DNA of 64,000 nt from Shimia aestuarii. Lineage in GTDB: Bacteria > Pseudomonadota > Alphaproteobacteria > Rhodobacterales > Rhodobacteraceae. The stretch is taken from contig NZ_JAKVRD010000011.1 of NCBI RefSeq assembly GCF_022814865.1, forward strand, positions 51,229 to 115,228, in the 5' to 3' direction. Numbering within the stretch: the first letter of the stretch is position 1; each line of letters opens with the position of its first letter. Made by a program: the position numbers and the translations under genes. Positions 44,759-54,123 of this stretch are shown in pieces. The notes under the pieces were generated by a model. It saw only the letters and a list, made by a program, of their open reading frames with translations. It was not told the origin of the DNA and searched no databases.

Positions 44759-46761
44759 CCTTCGGTAATCCGGGGTCGGCCCGACGCCTCGACCGAGATA
44801 ATCGCCTGAATGAATACTTCGCGCCCTTCGGTTTCGGCGGTCTTGATATCGCGCGTGACGGTGATGCGAATACCTTCCGCTCCCGCTGCCTCGGCCTCTT
44901 GCCGGGCCAGCTCGGAAAGATGCGTTTCAAGGCGAGTTAGAGCCTTTTCAGACTCTGAGAAATCTTCTGGCCCCGCCTCGAGATGCACGCGGAACCGCCC
45001 TTCGGCCGGCGCGCTGACTTCGCCGCTTTGCCGGATCGTCACCCGCCCCACGACCGCGCCAATCGCGTTCGCAACCCCCGCATGGCGCGGCAATTCCATC
45101 GCACAGCCAAGCCGCGCACCAACCGCTGGGTAATAGCTCCCCGCCGAGGCACCAAGGCCGATCACCGGCTGGTTCAGCCCGGCCTCGATCCGCACCAACC
45201 CCTTGTGTCCCTCAAGCCCGCGCCGCATCAACACATGCCGCGCAAGCACCTCTGGCGGCAGGTCGAACGCCTCCCCCTCCTCGGCAAAAGCAGTCTCTAG
45301 CAAGGCCAGAACGGTCTGTTCCGTCAACTGATCCACGATGATCCGTGCCATGTCTTCCGCCTCCGGCGCGAGCCGGTTACCCGACCCCGTGCGCCGCCGC
45401 CCAAAGAGCATGAGCGCCTTTTGCGCCGCCTCCTTGTCCCACGCTGCAACCGTGCCGAGGACATGGCTCGCGTCCGACGGCGTGACACCCGCGATCTGCA
45501 CCAATCCGCGCTCGACAAGGCGGCGCAGGGGCTTCTGCTCCATCCGTGTGCGAATGATCTCGCCCACCGGCCTCACACCCGCGCCAATCCGTTCAAGGAG
45601 CGCCGCCTCTTTCGGCGAGAGACCCCCGGCCTCAATCCCCGGCACGGCACGCACGAACCGCCCGTCATATTCCCCCGGCGCGCTCTGGCGAAGTTGCGCG
45701 TCCAGCGCGCGATGCACGATCTCCGGCGCCTCCATCGCGACAAGGGACACCGGCATAAGACGCCTTGGCCCAAGCGTCACACCCCCCTTGAGCCCCTCTC
45801 CGATGAAATGTACCTCGCTATCGCCGCCAAGCCCAAAGGTCCGCATCGCCACGGCCTCGACCATCGTGCGATAAGGACCGACTCGTGCACCGTCTGGGTC
45901 AATCGCGGGCCGCCCGTCGCGCAGCACGGCAATATCCGTGGTCGTGCCGCCAATATCCGACACAAGCGCATCGACTGCTCCCGTCATCCACCGTGCCCCG
46001 ACAATCGACGCCGCCGGCCCGCTCAGGATCGTTTCGATCGGACGCCGCCGGGCGAACTCCGCCGAGATAAGCGCCCCATCGCCCCGCACCACCATCAAGG
46101 GCGCGGTCACGCCAAGTTCGCCCAGCCGCGCCTCGGCCCGCGAAATGAGCCGGTCAATCATCCCGATCAGGCGGGCATTGAGCACTGCCGTAAGCGCCCG
46201 CTTCGGCCCGTTGAGTTTCGAAGACAGGTGATGCGAGGCGCTCACGGGGCGCTTGGTGATCTCGCGCACCATCGCTGCGGCGCGTTGCTCATGCGCCGGG
46301 TTGCGCGTCGCAAACTGCGCCGCAACCGCATAGCCCGATACGTCCTGACCATGTTCGGCAAGCCATGCTGCGAGGCTCTCCTCATCCAACGGTGCCTTCT
46401 GGTCGCCCGCGTAATTATGCCCGCCCTGAAGAATGAGCACAGGATCACCGGCCAAGGCGTCGAGAACACCATGCTTCTCAAGGTCACTCTCTGCAAAACC
46501 AATGAGGATCAACGCCACACGCCCGCCCTGTCCCTCGACAAGAGCGTTGGTGGCAAGCGTCGTCGAAAGCGAGGCGAGGGAAATCTCCTCCGGCGCGATC
46601 CCGGCCTCTGCAAGAACCGCCGCCACCGCGTTGCCGATCCCCTCGGCAAGGTCGTGGCGCGTCGTGAGCGCCTTGGCCGAGGCCAGTACCTCGCGCTCGT
46701 CCCGGATCAACACCGCATCCGTGTAGGTGCCGCCCGTATCAACGCCGAGTGCTACCGTCAT
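44755..46761 (-). CDS. Hydantoinase/oxoprolinase A-type protein (HyuA)
   Basis: A 668-residue ATP-dependent amidohydrolase of the HyuA/acetone-carboxylase-beta superfamily. The N-terminal actin-like motif is VALGVDTGGTYTDAVLI, followed by LSTTLATNALVEGQGGRVALI, and a second nucleotide motif VSDIGGTTTDIAVLRDGRP near 282. The partner HyuB subunit normally encoded next to it is absent. Substrates in the family include hydantoins, 5-oxoproline and N-methylhydantoin. ATG 46761 (MTVALGVDTGG) is the family start. Its 3' end overlaps the photolyase gene by four bases. Confidence 0.87.
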   Translation of the reverse strand: MTVALGVDTGGTYTDAVLIRDEREVLASAKALTTRHDLAEGIGNAVAAVLAEAGIAPEEISLASLSTTLATNALVEGQGGRVALILIGFAESDLEKHGVLDALAGDPVLILQGGHNYAGDQKAPLDEESLAAWLAEHGQDVSGYAVAAQFATRNPAHEQRAAAMVREITKRPVSASHHLSSKLNGPKRALTAVLNARLIGMIDRLISRAEARLGELGVTAPLMVVRGDGALISAEFARRRPIETILSGPAASIVGARWMTGAVDALVSDIGGTTTDIAVLRDGRPAIDPDGARVGPYRTMVEAVAMRTFGLGGDSEVHFIGEGLKGGVTLGPRRLMPVSLVAMEAPEIVHRALDAQLRQSAPGEYDGRFVRAVPGIEAGGLSPKEAALLERIGAGVRPVGEIIRTRMEQKPLRRLVERGLVQIAGVTPSDASHVLGTVAAWDKEAAQKALMLFGRRRTGSGNRLAPEAEDMARIIVDQLTEQTVLALLETAFAEEGEAFDLPPEVLARHVLMRRGLEGHKGLVRIEAGLNQPVIGLGASAGSYYPAVGARLGCAMELPRHAGVANAIGAVVGRVTIRQSGEVSAPAEGRFRVHLEAGPEDFSESEKALTRLETHLSELARQEAEAAGAEGIRITVTRDIKTAETEGREVFIQAIISVEASGRPRITEG

Positions 46762-46808
46762 CGCATCGTCCCCTTGTTCGCGCGCTTGTTCTGCCCTGAA
46801 ATCAGGCT

Positions 46809-47882
46809 CTAATCCTGCCTGTTTGCGACCTTTGCAAGCCGCTCTTCCGCCCAAGTCGCGGCATCGGCCACCGTCTCGTCCGGGTCGCTCTTCAATCCGC
46901 GCACTTGGGTAAGAAACGCCGGATCGCCGCTATTTCCGATGGCATAGAGCACATTGCGCACGAACCTGTTCCGCCCAATCCGCTTGATCGGACTGCCCGA
47001 GAACTTCGCCCGAAACGCCGGATCATCAAGCGCCGCCAACTCACTGAGCTTCGGCGCGACAAGATCCTCGCGCGCATGATATCGCAATTCGCGTGCCTCG
47101 ACGGCGAACTTGTTCCACGGACAGGCCGCAAGACAATCGTCGCAACCATAGATCCGATTCCCGAGCAGCGGTCGGAATTCATGATCCACCGGTCCGTGAT
47201 GTTCGATAGTCAGGTAAGAGATACAGCGCCGCGCATCGATCTTGTTCGGCGCTGGAAAGGCGTTGGTCGGACAGGCATCAAGACAGGCACGACAAGACCC
47301 ACAATGGTCGATTTCCGCCGGATCAGGGTCTAATTCTATCGTCGTGAACACCGACCCGATAAAGAACCACGACCCAAGATCGCGGCTCACGAGGTTGGTA
47401 TGTTTCCCCTGCCAACCTAAGCCCGCCGCCTGTCCCAAGGGCTTTTCCGGCACTGGCGCGGTATCGACAAAAACCTTGACCTGCGTCGCATCCCCCGTCT
47501 CGGCAATGAGCCATCGGGCAAGCCGCTTCAGCCGCTTTTTGACGAGGTCGTGGTAATCCTTGTTCTGCGCATAAACCGAGATCGCCCCGCGATCCGCCTC
47601 TCCATGCACCGCCGTGGGATCATGCGCGGGCGTGTAGCTTTCGCCAAGAACGATGACCGACCGCGCCTCGGGCCAGAGCGCGGACGGATCGCCCCGCCAA
47701 TGCGCCCGGTCGGCAAGCCAACCCATCTGCCCCTGATACCCTTTGCCCAGAAACCCGGCCAACCCTTCCGGCACATGCGGCACGGCGTCGGGGCGGCAAA
47801 TCCGGCAGAGATCGAACCCGATCTCTTTGGCTTCGGCCACAAGCCGCGCCTTGAGATCGTCATTAGAAGTCGAGATCGGCAT
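46809..47882 (-). CDS. queG: Epoxyqueuosine reductase
   Basis: Cobalamin- and FeS-dependent enzyme for the final step to queuosine in tRNA. The 357-residue product has [14 protein letters not shown] near 75, [28 protein letters not shown] near 135, and two 4Fe-4S clusters: [17 protein letters not shown] near 195 and [14 protein letters not shown] near 250. The C-terminal HEAT-like part carries [22 protein letters not shown] start at ATG 47882 because the frame upstream lacks conservation. The start lies 20 bases inside the GST gene, so both are coupled. Confidence 0.95.
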   Translation of the reverse strand: MPISTSNDDLKARLVAEAKEIGFDLCRICRPDAVPHVPEGLAGFLGKGYQGQMGWLADRAHWRGDPSALWPEARSVIVLGESYTPAHDPTAVHGEADRGAISVYAQNKDYHDLVKKRLKRLARWLIAETGDATQVKVFVDTAPVPEKPLGQAAGLGWQGKHTNLVSRDLGSWFFIGSVFTTIELDPDPAEIDHCGSCRACLDACPTNAFPAPNKIDARRCISYLTIEHHGPVDHEFRPLLGNRIYGCDDCLAACPWNKFAVEARELRYHAREDLVAPKLSELAALDDPAFRAKFSGSPIKRIGRNRFVRNVLYAIGNSGDPAFLTQVRGLKSDPDETVADAATWAEERLAKVANRQD

Positions 47883-48528
47883 AGTGCGCAGGCGGCGGGA
47901 AGCCCGGAATCTGGTCGGCAAGGATCGACCGGAAGGCAGGCCGTGACTTGATCTTGGCGTACCAATCCTTGACCGCCGCCGACCGGTTCCAATCCACGTC
48001 CGAGATATAGTCGAGCGACGACAGATGCGCGGCCGCGGCGAAATCCGCGAGGCTCATCGCATCCCCGGCAAGCCAGCGGCGATGATCGAGAAGCCAGGCC
48101 ATGTAATCGAGGTGGTACTTGATCTTCTGCGCGCCCGCCTTGACGTTTTTGCTATCGGGATAGCCGAGGCCCATCACCTTCTTGTTGACCCGCTCGTAAA
48201 GGAGCTTCGACGTCACCTCGTGGTGGAACTTGTCATCAAACCACGCCACGAGGCGGCGCACTTCATAGCGTGCATCCACATCTTTCGGCATGAGCGGCGT
48301 CTCGGGGTATTTCTCGTCGAGATACTCACAGATCGCCATACTCTCGGCCATCATCTTGCCGTCGATCTTGAGAACCGGGACTTTTGCCGCCGGGTTGCGG
48401 CGCAGGAAATCGGCATCCTGTTCCCAATACCGTTCATCGACAAGTTCAACCTCAATGCGTTTCTCCGCCAGCGTGAGGCGGACTTTGCGGCAGAACGGTG
48501 AGAGTGGGAAATGGAACAGGCGATTCAT
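47863..48528 (-). CDS. Glutathione S-transferase family protein
   Basis: A 221-residue cytosolic GST. The N-terminal thioredoxin-like domain has [26 protein letters not shown] with the likely catalytic Ser9, and [31 protein letters not shown] near 50, where the Pro and Ser-Met-Ala bind glutathione. The C-terminal helical domain includes [24 protein letters not shown], the usual folding motif. Substrate unknown. It precedes queG with overlapping ends, an arrangement often seen in alphaproteobacteria as far as I recall. Confidence 0.92.
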   Translation of the reverse strand: MNRLFHFPLSPFCRKVRLTLAEKRIEVELVDERYWEQDADFLRRNPAAKVPVLKIDGKMMAESMAICEYLDEKYPETPLMPKDVDARYEVRRLVAWFDDKFHHEVTSKLLYERVNKKVMGLGYPDSKNVKAGAQKIKYHLDYMAWLLDHRRWLAGDAMSLADFAAAAHLSSLDYISDVDWNRSAAVKDWYAKIKSRPAFRSILADQIPGFPPPAHYADLDF

Positions 48529-48601
48529 CGAAACTTCACTAGGCTTTGGGACGGTCCTCCCTCAATGCCCGTTCAGGGTCCGGTTTTCAATCCTCGAAAA
48601 C

Positions 48602-49327
48602 CTAGGCTCCGCCCGCGAAACAATCTGCGCGGCCATCAACGCGGATCGTCTCTGCACCATCGAGAATCTGCGCCGACCGCGCCCGAAGACCATTGCCCGG
48701 CCGGACAGCGGAATACCGCTTGGGCGAGGGCAGCACCGCCGCGAGCCGCGCCGCCTGCACCGGGGTCAAGGCATCCGGTCCAACCCCAAAGTGATGCCGT
48801 GCCGCCGCCTCGATCCCGAACACGCCCTCATCAAACTCTGCCACGTTCACATAGACCTCTAGGATGCGCTTCTTGGTCCATGCAATTTCGACCAAGGGTG
48901 TGATCAGCGCCTCAAGCGCCTTACGCAACCAACTCCGCCCTTGCCAGAGATAGACGTTCTTGACCGTCTGCTGGCTAAGGGTCGAGGCCCCGCGCCCCGA
49001 ACCTTCGGCGAGCGCGGCCTTGATCGCCTGCACGTCGAATCCCCAATGCAGGCAGAAGTTCGCGTCTTCCGCGGCTACGACCGACCGCAAGAGAACCGGG
49101 GCCACTTCCTCGATCGCGACCCATTCGCGATCCACCTCGCCAAGGCGGGCCTTCTCGCTCAGGATCGTGATAGTGGTTGGCGGATTGATGATCCGGAAGA
49201 CAAGCACCGAGAGAATCAGGATCGACACGCTCCAGAGAGCGATCTGTCGCAACGGCCTGCGCACGCGACCCCAAAGACGTGCCCCAATGCCAATTCGCTT
49301 TGCTTTCTTGGTCTTCGACTTGGCCAT
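48602..49327 (-). CDS. mtgA: Monofunctional biosynthetic peptidoglycan transglycosylase
   Basis: Inner-membrane glycosyltransferase of family GT51 that polymerises lipid II without a transpeptidase domain; 241 residues. A basic cytoplasmic tail (MAKSKTKKAKRIG) precedes one membrane segment (IALWSVSILILSVLVFRIINPPTT), then the catalytic Glu in SVVAAEDANFCLHWGFDVQAIKAAL, the family motif GASTLSQQTVKNVYLW, and KKRILEVYVNVAEFDEGVFGIEAAARHHF. The frame is open far upstream but ATG 49327 gives the membrane anchor. It is monocistronic downstream of gltB. Confidence 0.94.
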   Translation of the reverse strand: MAKSKTKKAKRIGIGARLWGRVRRPLRQIALWSVSILILSVLVFRIINPPTTITILSEKARLGEVDREWVAIEEVAPVLLRSVVAAEDANFCLHWGFDVQAIKAALAEGSGRGASTLSQQTVKNVYLWQGRSWLRKALEALITPLVEIAWTKKRILEVYVNVAEFDEGVFGIEAAARHHFGVGPDALTPVQAARLAAVLPSPKRYSAVRPGNGLRARSAQILDGAETIRVDGRADCFAGGA

Positions 49328-49405
49328 GAAACCCTGCTGCTCAAAATACTCTCGGGAATAAGGCCCCCAGCGCGCCGAGGCAACCGGCACCATGTCGCCC
49401 CCACC

Positions 49406-49440
49406 AAAGAAAAGGCCCCGCCGATGCTCTCGACGGGGCC
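49406..49440 (-). terminator. Rho-independent terminator of gltB
   Basis: On the minus strand GGCCCCG pairs with CGGGGCC around a 13-base loop, followed by TTTTCTTT. It begins 24 bases after the gltB stop codon. Confidence 0.85.
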
Positions 49441-49463
49441 AATCCTGATGATCTGTGCCGCGA

Positions 49464-52400
49464 CTACTCTGCGGGCATCGCTTCTGGCTCTTGCGTAAGC
49501 GGTGCGGGCAGATGCGCCAGCATCTCTTTCGGGCAAACCTGAAGGAAGTTCGCCTTCTCGATGTCCCAGTGCTGAAGAATATCGGCGGCCTTGCGGCTTC
49601 CGGTCTCGCGCACATGGCGTTCGATAAGGCCCTTGAGCTGGTCTTCCCAATGCTGAACTGCAACCGGGCCGATGACGAGCGTCTCGAGGTTCATGACGTT
49701 CTCCGCCTTGCCGTCCGGATCATGAAGATAGGCCATGCCGCCGGTCATGCCGGCGCCAAAGTTCGCACCAATCTCGCCAAGGATCACGGCGACGCCGCCT
49801 GTCATGTATTCACACCCGTTCGAGCCACAGCCCTCGACCACAACCTTCGCGCCCGAGTTACGGACGGCGAAACGCTCGCCCGCGCGGCCCGCGGCAAAGA
49901 GATGCCCATCGGTCGCGCCATAAAGCACCGTGTTGCCGATAATCGTGTTGTCCGACGCCGTGAGCGGGCTGACCTGCGGCGGGCGCACGACAACCGTGCC
50001 GCCCGAAAGGCCCTTGCCGACATAGTCGTTGGCATCGCCCGAAACCTCGATCTTGAGGCCCGGCGCAGCAAAGGCACCAAGCGACTGACCCGCAGAGCCG
50101 GTAAGCTTGACGGTAAGGTGATCGTCCTGAAGCGCGTTGCGCATACCGAAGTTGCGCACGATATGGCTCGAGGTGCGCGTGCCCACGGTCCGGTGCGTGT
50201 TCTGCACCGCATAGGAAAGCTGCATCTTCTCGCCATCCTCGAGGAAGCGATGCGCATCGCGCACGATCTCCGCATCGAGCGTATCCGGCACGGCGTTACG
50301 CTCTTTGTTGCGGTCATAGACGATATCTTTCGCACCATCGACCGTGATCAGGAGCGGGTTCAGGTCGAGATCATCGAGATGCGCGGCACCCCGGCTCACC
50401 TGCGCGAGAAGGTCCGCGCGCCCGATCACCTCATCCAAAGTCCGCGCGCCGATCGACGCGAGGATCTCGCGCACTTCCTGCGCGTAGAAGGTGATGAGGT
50501 TCACGACCTTATCGGCATTGCCGGTATATTTCGCACGAAGCTCCGGATCCTGCGTACAGACGCCCACCGGGCAGGTGTTCGACTGGCACTGACGCACCAT
50601 GATACAGCCCATCGCGATCAACGCGGCGGTGCCGATGCCATATTCCTCGGCCCCCATCATCGCCGCCATGACGATGTCGCGACCCGTGCGCAGACCGCCA
50701 TCGGTCCGAAGCGTGACACGGCTGCGCAGGTTGTTCATTGCGAGAACCTGATGCGCCTCGGTAAGGCCCATCTCCCACGGCAGACCCGCATATTTGATCG
50801 AGGTCGCCGGCGATGCACCCGTGCCGCCATTGTGGCCCGAGATGAGGATCACGTCCGCCTTGGCCTTGGCCACACCGGCGGCAATCGTGCCGACACCCGA
50901 CGACGCGACGAGCTTGACCGTCACCTTACAGCGCGGGTTGATCTGCTTGAGGTCATAGATCAGCTGCGCAAGGTCTTCGATCGAGTAGATATCGTGGTGC
51001 GGCGGCGGCGAGATGAGCGTGACGCCCTTCGTCGAATGCCGCAGACGCGCGATCAGGTCGGTGACCTTCATCCCCGGAAGCTGACCGCCCTCGCCGGGCT
51101 TGGCGCCCTGCGCAACCTTGATCTCAAGCTCTTCACACTGGTTGAGGTATTCGGCGGTAACACCGAAACGCCCCGACGCAACCTGCTTGATCTTGGCCGA
51201 CGGGTTGTCGCCATTCGGCTCCGGTACGAAATGCGCCGGATCTTCCCCGCCCTCACCCGAGTCGGACTTAGCCCCGATCCGGTTCATCGCGACGTTGAGC
51301 GTCTTATGCGCTTCCGGGCTGAGCGCCCCAAGCGACATGCCCGGCGTCACGAACCGCTTGCGGATCGCGGTGATCGATTCGACCTCTTCAAGTGGGATCG
51401 GCTTGCCGATGGGCTTGATGTCGAGAAGATCGCGCAGGTGGATCGGCGGGTTGCTCCGCATCGCACCCGAATACTGTTTCCAGAGCTCGTAGGATGCCTT
51501 GTTACAGGCCGCCTGCATGAGGTGCATCGTCTGCGCGCCCCAAGCATGGGTCTCGCCCGATTTCCGCGCCTTGTAGAAGCCGCCAATCGGAAGCACATCC
51601 TGCCCCGAGACAAAGCCCTGCGCGTGGATTTCCTCGACCTTCCGCTGAATACCGCTCACCCCGATCCCGGAGATACGGCTCGTCATGCCGGGGAAGAATT
51701 CCGCACACATCGCACGGCTAAGGCCCACGGCCTCAAAGTTGAGACCGCCGCGATAGGACGAGATCACCGAGATACCCATCTTCGCCATGATCTTGAGGAG
51801 ACCCTGGTCAATCGCCTCACGATATTTCGCAACGGCGGTGGTCAGGTCCATCTCAAGAAGCCCGCGCTCGATACGGTCGGCAAGGCTGTCCTCGGCAAGA
51901 TAGGGGTTCACGACCGTCGCACCCGCGCCGATCAGCACGGCAAAGTAATGCGGGTCGATACATTCCGCCGACCGCACGTTGAGCGAACAGAAGGTCCGAA
52001 GCCCCTTGCGCGTCAGGTGGCTATGCACTGCACTGGTGGCAAGGATCATCGGCATCGCCACACGGCTCTCGCCTTGCTTCTCGTCGCTGAGGATGATGTG
52101 GCCCGCACCGGAGCGCACCGCGTCCTCGGCCTCGGCCCGGATCCGCTTGAGTCCGGCCTGAAGCGCACCCGCGCCCTCGCCCGCCCCAAAGGTACAGTCG
52201 ATCCGTACAACCGTGTCGTCAAACGCCGCAAGAAGCTTGTCGAACTGCGCGTTGCCGACAAACGGGCTCTCAAGCATGACGATCTCCGTCTGCGAGCCGT
52301 CCTCGTCGAGCACGTTCTTGAGGTTGCCGAACCGCGTCTTGAGGCTCATCACGCGGTATTCGCGAAGGCTGTCGATCGGCGGGTTGGTCACCTGGCTAAA

Positions 52401-54002
52401 GTTCTGGCGGAAGAAATGCGACAGCGGGCGGTATTTCTTCGAAAGAACCGCGCTCGGGGTGTCATCACCCATCGAAGCGAGCGATTCCTTCCCGTCCTCT
52501 GCCATCGGCGACAGGATCTGCTCGAGCTCTTCCATCGTATAGCCCGCTGCGATCTGGCGCTTGCGCAGTTCGGCCCCAGAGAAGATCGGCTTCTCCGGCA
52601 CGTCGGCAAGGTCGCCTTCAAGGTCTTTGATCTTGTCGACCCACTCGTCATAGGGGCGCGCATTGGCAAGGCAGTCCTTGAGTTCCTTGTCGTGGAACAG
52701 CTTGCCCTCTTTCATGTCCACGGCGATCATTTGCCCCGGACCAAGCGCGCCTTTTTCCACAACCGTCGCCTCATCGGTCGGCACCATGCCAACCTCGGAG
52801 CCCGCGATCAGGAGGCCATCGCCCGTCACAACATAGCGCATCGGGCGCAGGCCGTTCCGATCAAGACCGCCACAGACCCAGCGACCGTCCGTCATCGCAA
52901 GCGCAGCCGGACCGTCCCACGGTTCCATGACCGAGTTGCAGTAGGAATACATGTTGCGCCACGTCTCCGGCAGTTCGACCGCGCTCTGCGACCAGGATTC
53001 CGGAACAAGCATCGTCTTGGCCATCGGCGCAGACCGTCCGGCGCGCACGAAAACCTCGAACACACCGTCAAGCGCGGCCGAATCCGACGCACCCCCCGGC
53101 ACGATCGGCTTGATGTCATCCGCAAGCTCGCCGAAATAGGCGCTCGCCATGCGGATTTCATGGCTCTTCATCCAGTTCAGGTTACCCTTGAGCGTGTTGA
53201 TCTCGCCGTTATGCGCCAACATGCGGAACGGTTGGGCGAGCCACCACTGCGGGAAGGTGTTGGTCGAATAGCGCTGGTGATAAAGCGCAAAGGCTGACTC
53301 GAACCGCTCGTCCTCGAGGTCCGGGTAGAACACCGCGACCTGTTCGGCGAGCATCATGCCCTTGTAGATGATCGACCGGCAGGAAAGAGACGCAATGTAG
53401 AGGCCGGTGATATTCGCCGCCAGCGCCGCTTTCTCGATCCGACGACGGATCACGTAAAGCTCGCGTTCAAAGGTCTCTTCGTCGACACCCTTCTCGTTCG
53501 AGATCAGGATCTGCTCAATCTCGGGACGCGTCGCATTGGCCTTCTCACCAAGGCAGGTCGTGTCGACCGGCACGTGGCGCCAGCCATAGATGTGATAGCC
53601 CATACGCAGGACTTCGGTCTCAACGATGGTCCGGCAGGCTTCCTGTGCGCCAAAATCCGTACGCGGAAGGAACACCTGACCAACAGCAATAAGCTCGTCC
53701 ATGCGCGGCTTGTGACCGGTGCGCTCAATCTGGTCATAGAAGAACGGAACCGGGATCTGCACGTGGATGCCCGCGCCGTCGCCGGTCTTGCCATCCGCAT
53801 CAACCGCACCCCGGTGCCAGATCGCCTTGAGCGCGGTGATCCCCGCCTCGACAACCTTGCGGCTCGGTTTGCCATCAATCGACACGACGAGGCCAACGCC
53901 ACAGGAAGAATGTTCTTCCTCTTCGCTATAGAGACCGTTCTCGGCCATCCACTTGCGCTTGGCTTCTTCCTCGCGGACCCAGTTCTCATCATACTTGGTC
54001 AT
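49464..54002 (-). CDS. gltB: Glutamate synthase (NADPH) large subunit
   Basis: Transfers the amide of glutamine to 2-oxoglutarate. The 1,512-residue product carries a 33-residue propeptide before the catalytic N-terminal Cys34 (EEHSSCGVGLVVS), the class II amidotransferase domain to about 430, the central domain, the FMN-binding domain with GEGGEDPAHF near 900 and SGHNGGTGASPATSIKYAG near 1070, the 3Fe-4S cysteines in CIMVRQCQSNTCPVGVCTQD near 1140, and the C-terminal GltB beta-helix from about 1260. ATG 54002 (MTKYDENWVREEEAK) has AAAGGG upstream and is six codons inside an earlier ATG. gltD lies upstream, separated by the 11-bp repeat array. Confidence 0.97.
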   Translation of the reverse strand: MTKYDENWVREEEAKRKWMAENGLYSEEEEHSSCGVGLVVSIDGKPSRKVVEAGITALKAIWHRGAVDADGKTGDGAGIHVQIPVPFFYDQIERTGHKPRMDELIAVGQVFLPRTDFGAQEACRTIVETEVLRMGYHIYGWRHVPVDTTCLGEKANATRPEIEQILISNEKGVDEETFERELYVIRRRIEKAALAANITGLYIASLSCRSIIYKGMMLAEQVAVFYPDLEDERFESAFALYHQRYSTNTFPQWWLAQPFRMLAHNGEINTLKGNLNWMKSHEIRMASAYFGELADDIKPIVPGGASDSAALDGVFEVFVRAGRSAPMAKTMLVPESWSQSAVELPETWRNMYSYCNSVMEPWDGPAALAMTDGRWVCGGLDRNGLRPMRYVVTGDGLLIAGSEVGMVPTDEATVVEKGALGPGQMIAVDMKEGKLFHDKELKDCLANARPYDEWVDKIKDLEGDLADVPEKPIFSGAELRKRQIAAGYTMEELEQILSPMAEDGKESLASMGDDTPSAVLSKKYRPLSHFFRQNFSQVTNPPIDSLREYRVMSLKTRFGNLKNVLDEDGSQTEIVMLESPFVGNAQFDKLLAAFDDTVVRIDCTFGAGEGAGALQAGLKRIRAEAEDAVRSGAGHIILSDEKQGESRVAMPMILATSAVHSHLTRKGLRTFCSLNVRSAECIDPHYFAVLIGAGATVVNPYLAEDSLADRIERGLLEMDLTTAVAKYREAIDQGLLKIMAKMGISVISSYRGGLNFEAVGLSRAMCAEFFPGMTSRISGIGVSGIQRKVEEIHAQGFVSGQDVLPIGGFYKARKSGETHAWGAQTMHLMQAACNKASYELWKQYSGAMRSNPPIHLRDLLDIKPIGKPIPLEEVESITAIRKRFVTPGMSLGALSPEAHKTLNVAMNRIGAKSDSGEGGEDPAHFVPEPNGDNPSAKIKQVASGRFGVTAEYLNQCEELEIKVAQGAKPGEGGQLPGMKVTDLIARLRHSTKGVTLISPPPHHDIYSIEDLAQLIYDLKQINPRCKVTVKLVASSGVGTIAAGVAKAKADVILISGHNGGTGASPATSIKYAGLPWEMGLTEAHQVLAMNNLRSRVTLRTDGGLRTGRDIVMAAMMGAEEYGIGTAALIAMGCIMVRQCQSNTCPVGVCTQDPELRAKYTGNADKVVNLITFYAQEVREILASIGARTLDEVIGRADLLAQVSRGAAHLDDLDLNPLLITVDGAKDIVYDRNKERNAVPDTLDAEIVRDAHRFLEDGEKMQLSYAVQNTHRTVGTRTSSHIVRNFGMRNALQDDHLTVKLTGSAGQSLGAFAAPGLKIEVSGDANDYVGKGLSGGTVVVRPPQVSPLTASDNTIIGNTVLYGATDGHLFAAGRAGERFAVRNSGAKVVVEGCGSNGCEYMTGGVAVILGEIGANFGAGMTGGMAYLHDPDGKAENVMNLETLVIGPVAVQHWEDQLKGLIERHVRETGSRKAADILQHWDIEKANFLQVCPKEMLAHLPAPLTQEPEAMPAE

Positions 54003-54079
54003 GGTGTAACCCTTTCTCAATCCTTTTGGTCAGGCTGGCTGACCTTCGGTGCGGGGCCGTCTCTCCGGCTCTCTAAATC

Positions 54080-54123
54080 GCACCGATGCAATACCGACGT
54101 AATACCGACGTGATACAGAACGC
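54080..54123. repeat. Array of 11-bp units between gltD and gltB
   Basis: Read on the plus strand: CGCACCGATGC (54,080-54,090, diverged), AATACCGACGT (54,091-54,101), AATACCGACGT (54,102-54,112), GATACAGAACG (54,113-54,123, diverged). The last unit ends directly at the gltD stop codon. The two central units are identical to each other and to the first unit at 39,334. It may carry a regulator site, an RNA processing signal between the two cistrons, or both. Confidence 0.8.

Noticed and set aside
49455..53297. Plus-strand open frame of 1280 codons opposite gltB
   Set aside because: It is a shadow of the high-GC gltB codons; its translation has no domain and is rich in Arg and His, as antisense frames are here.
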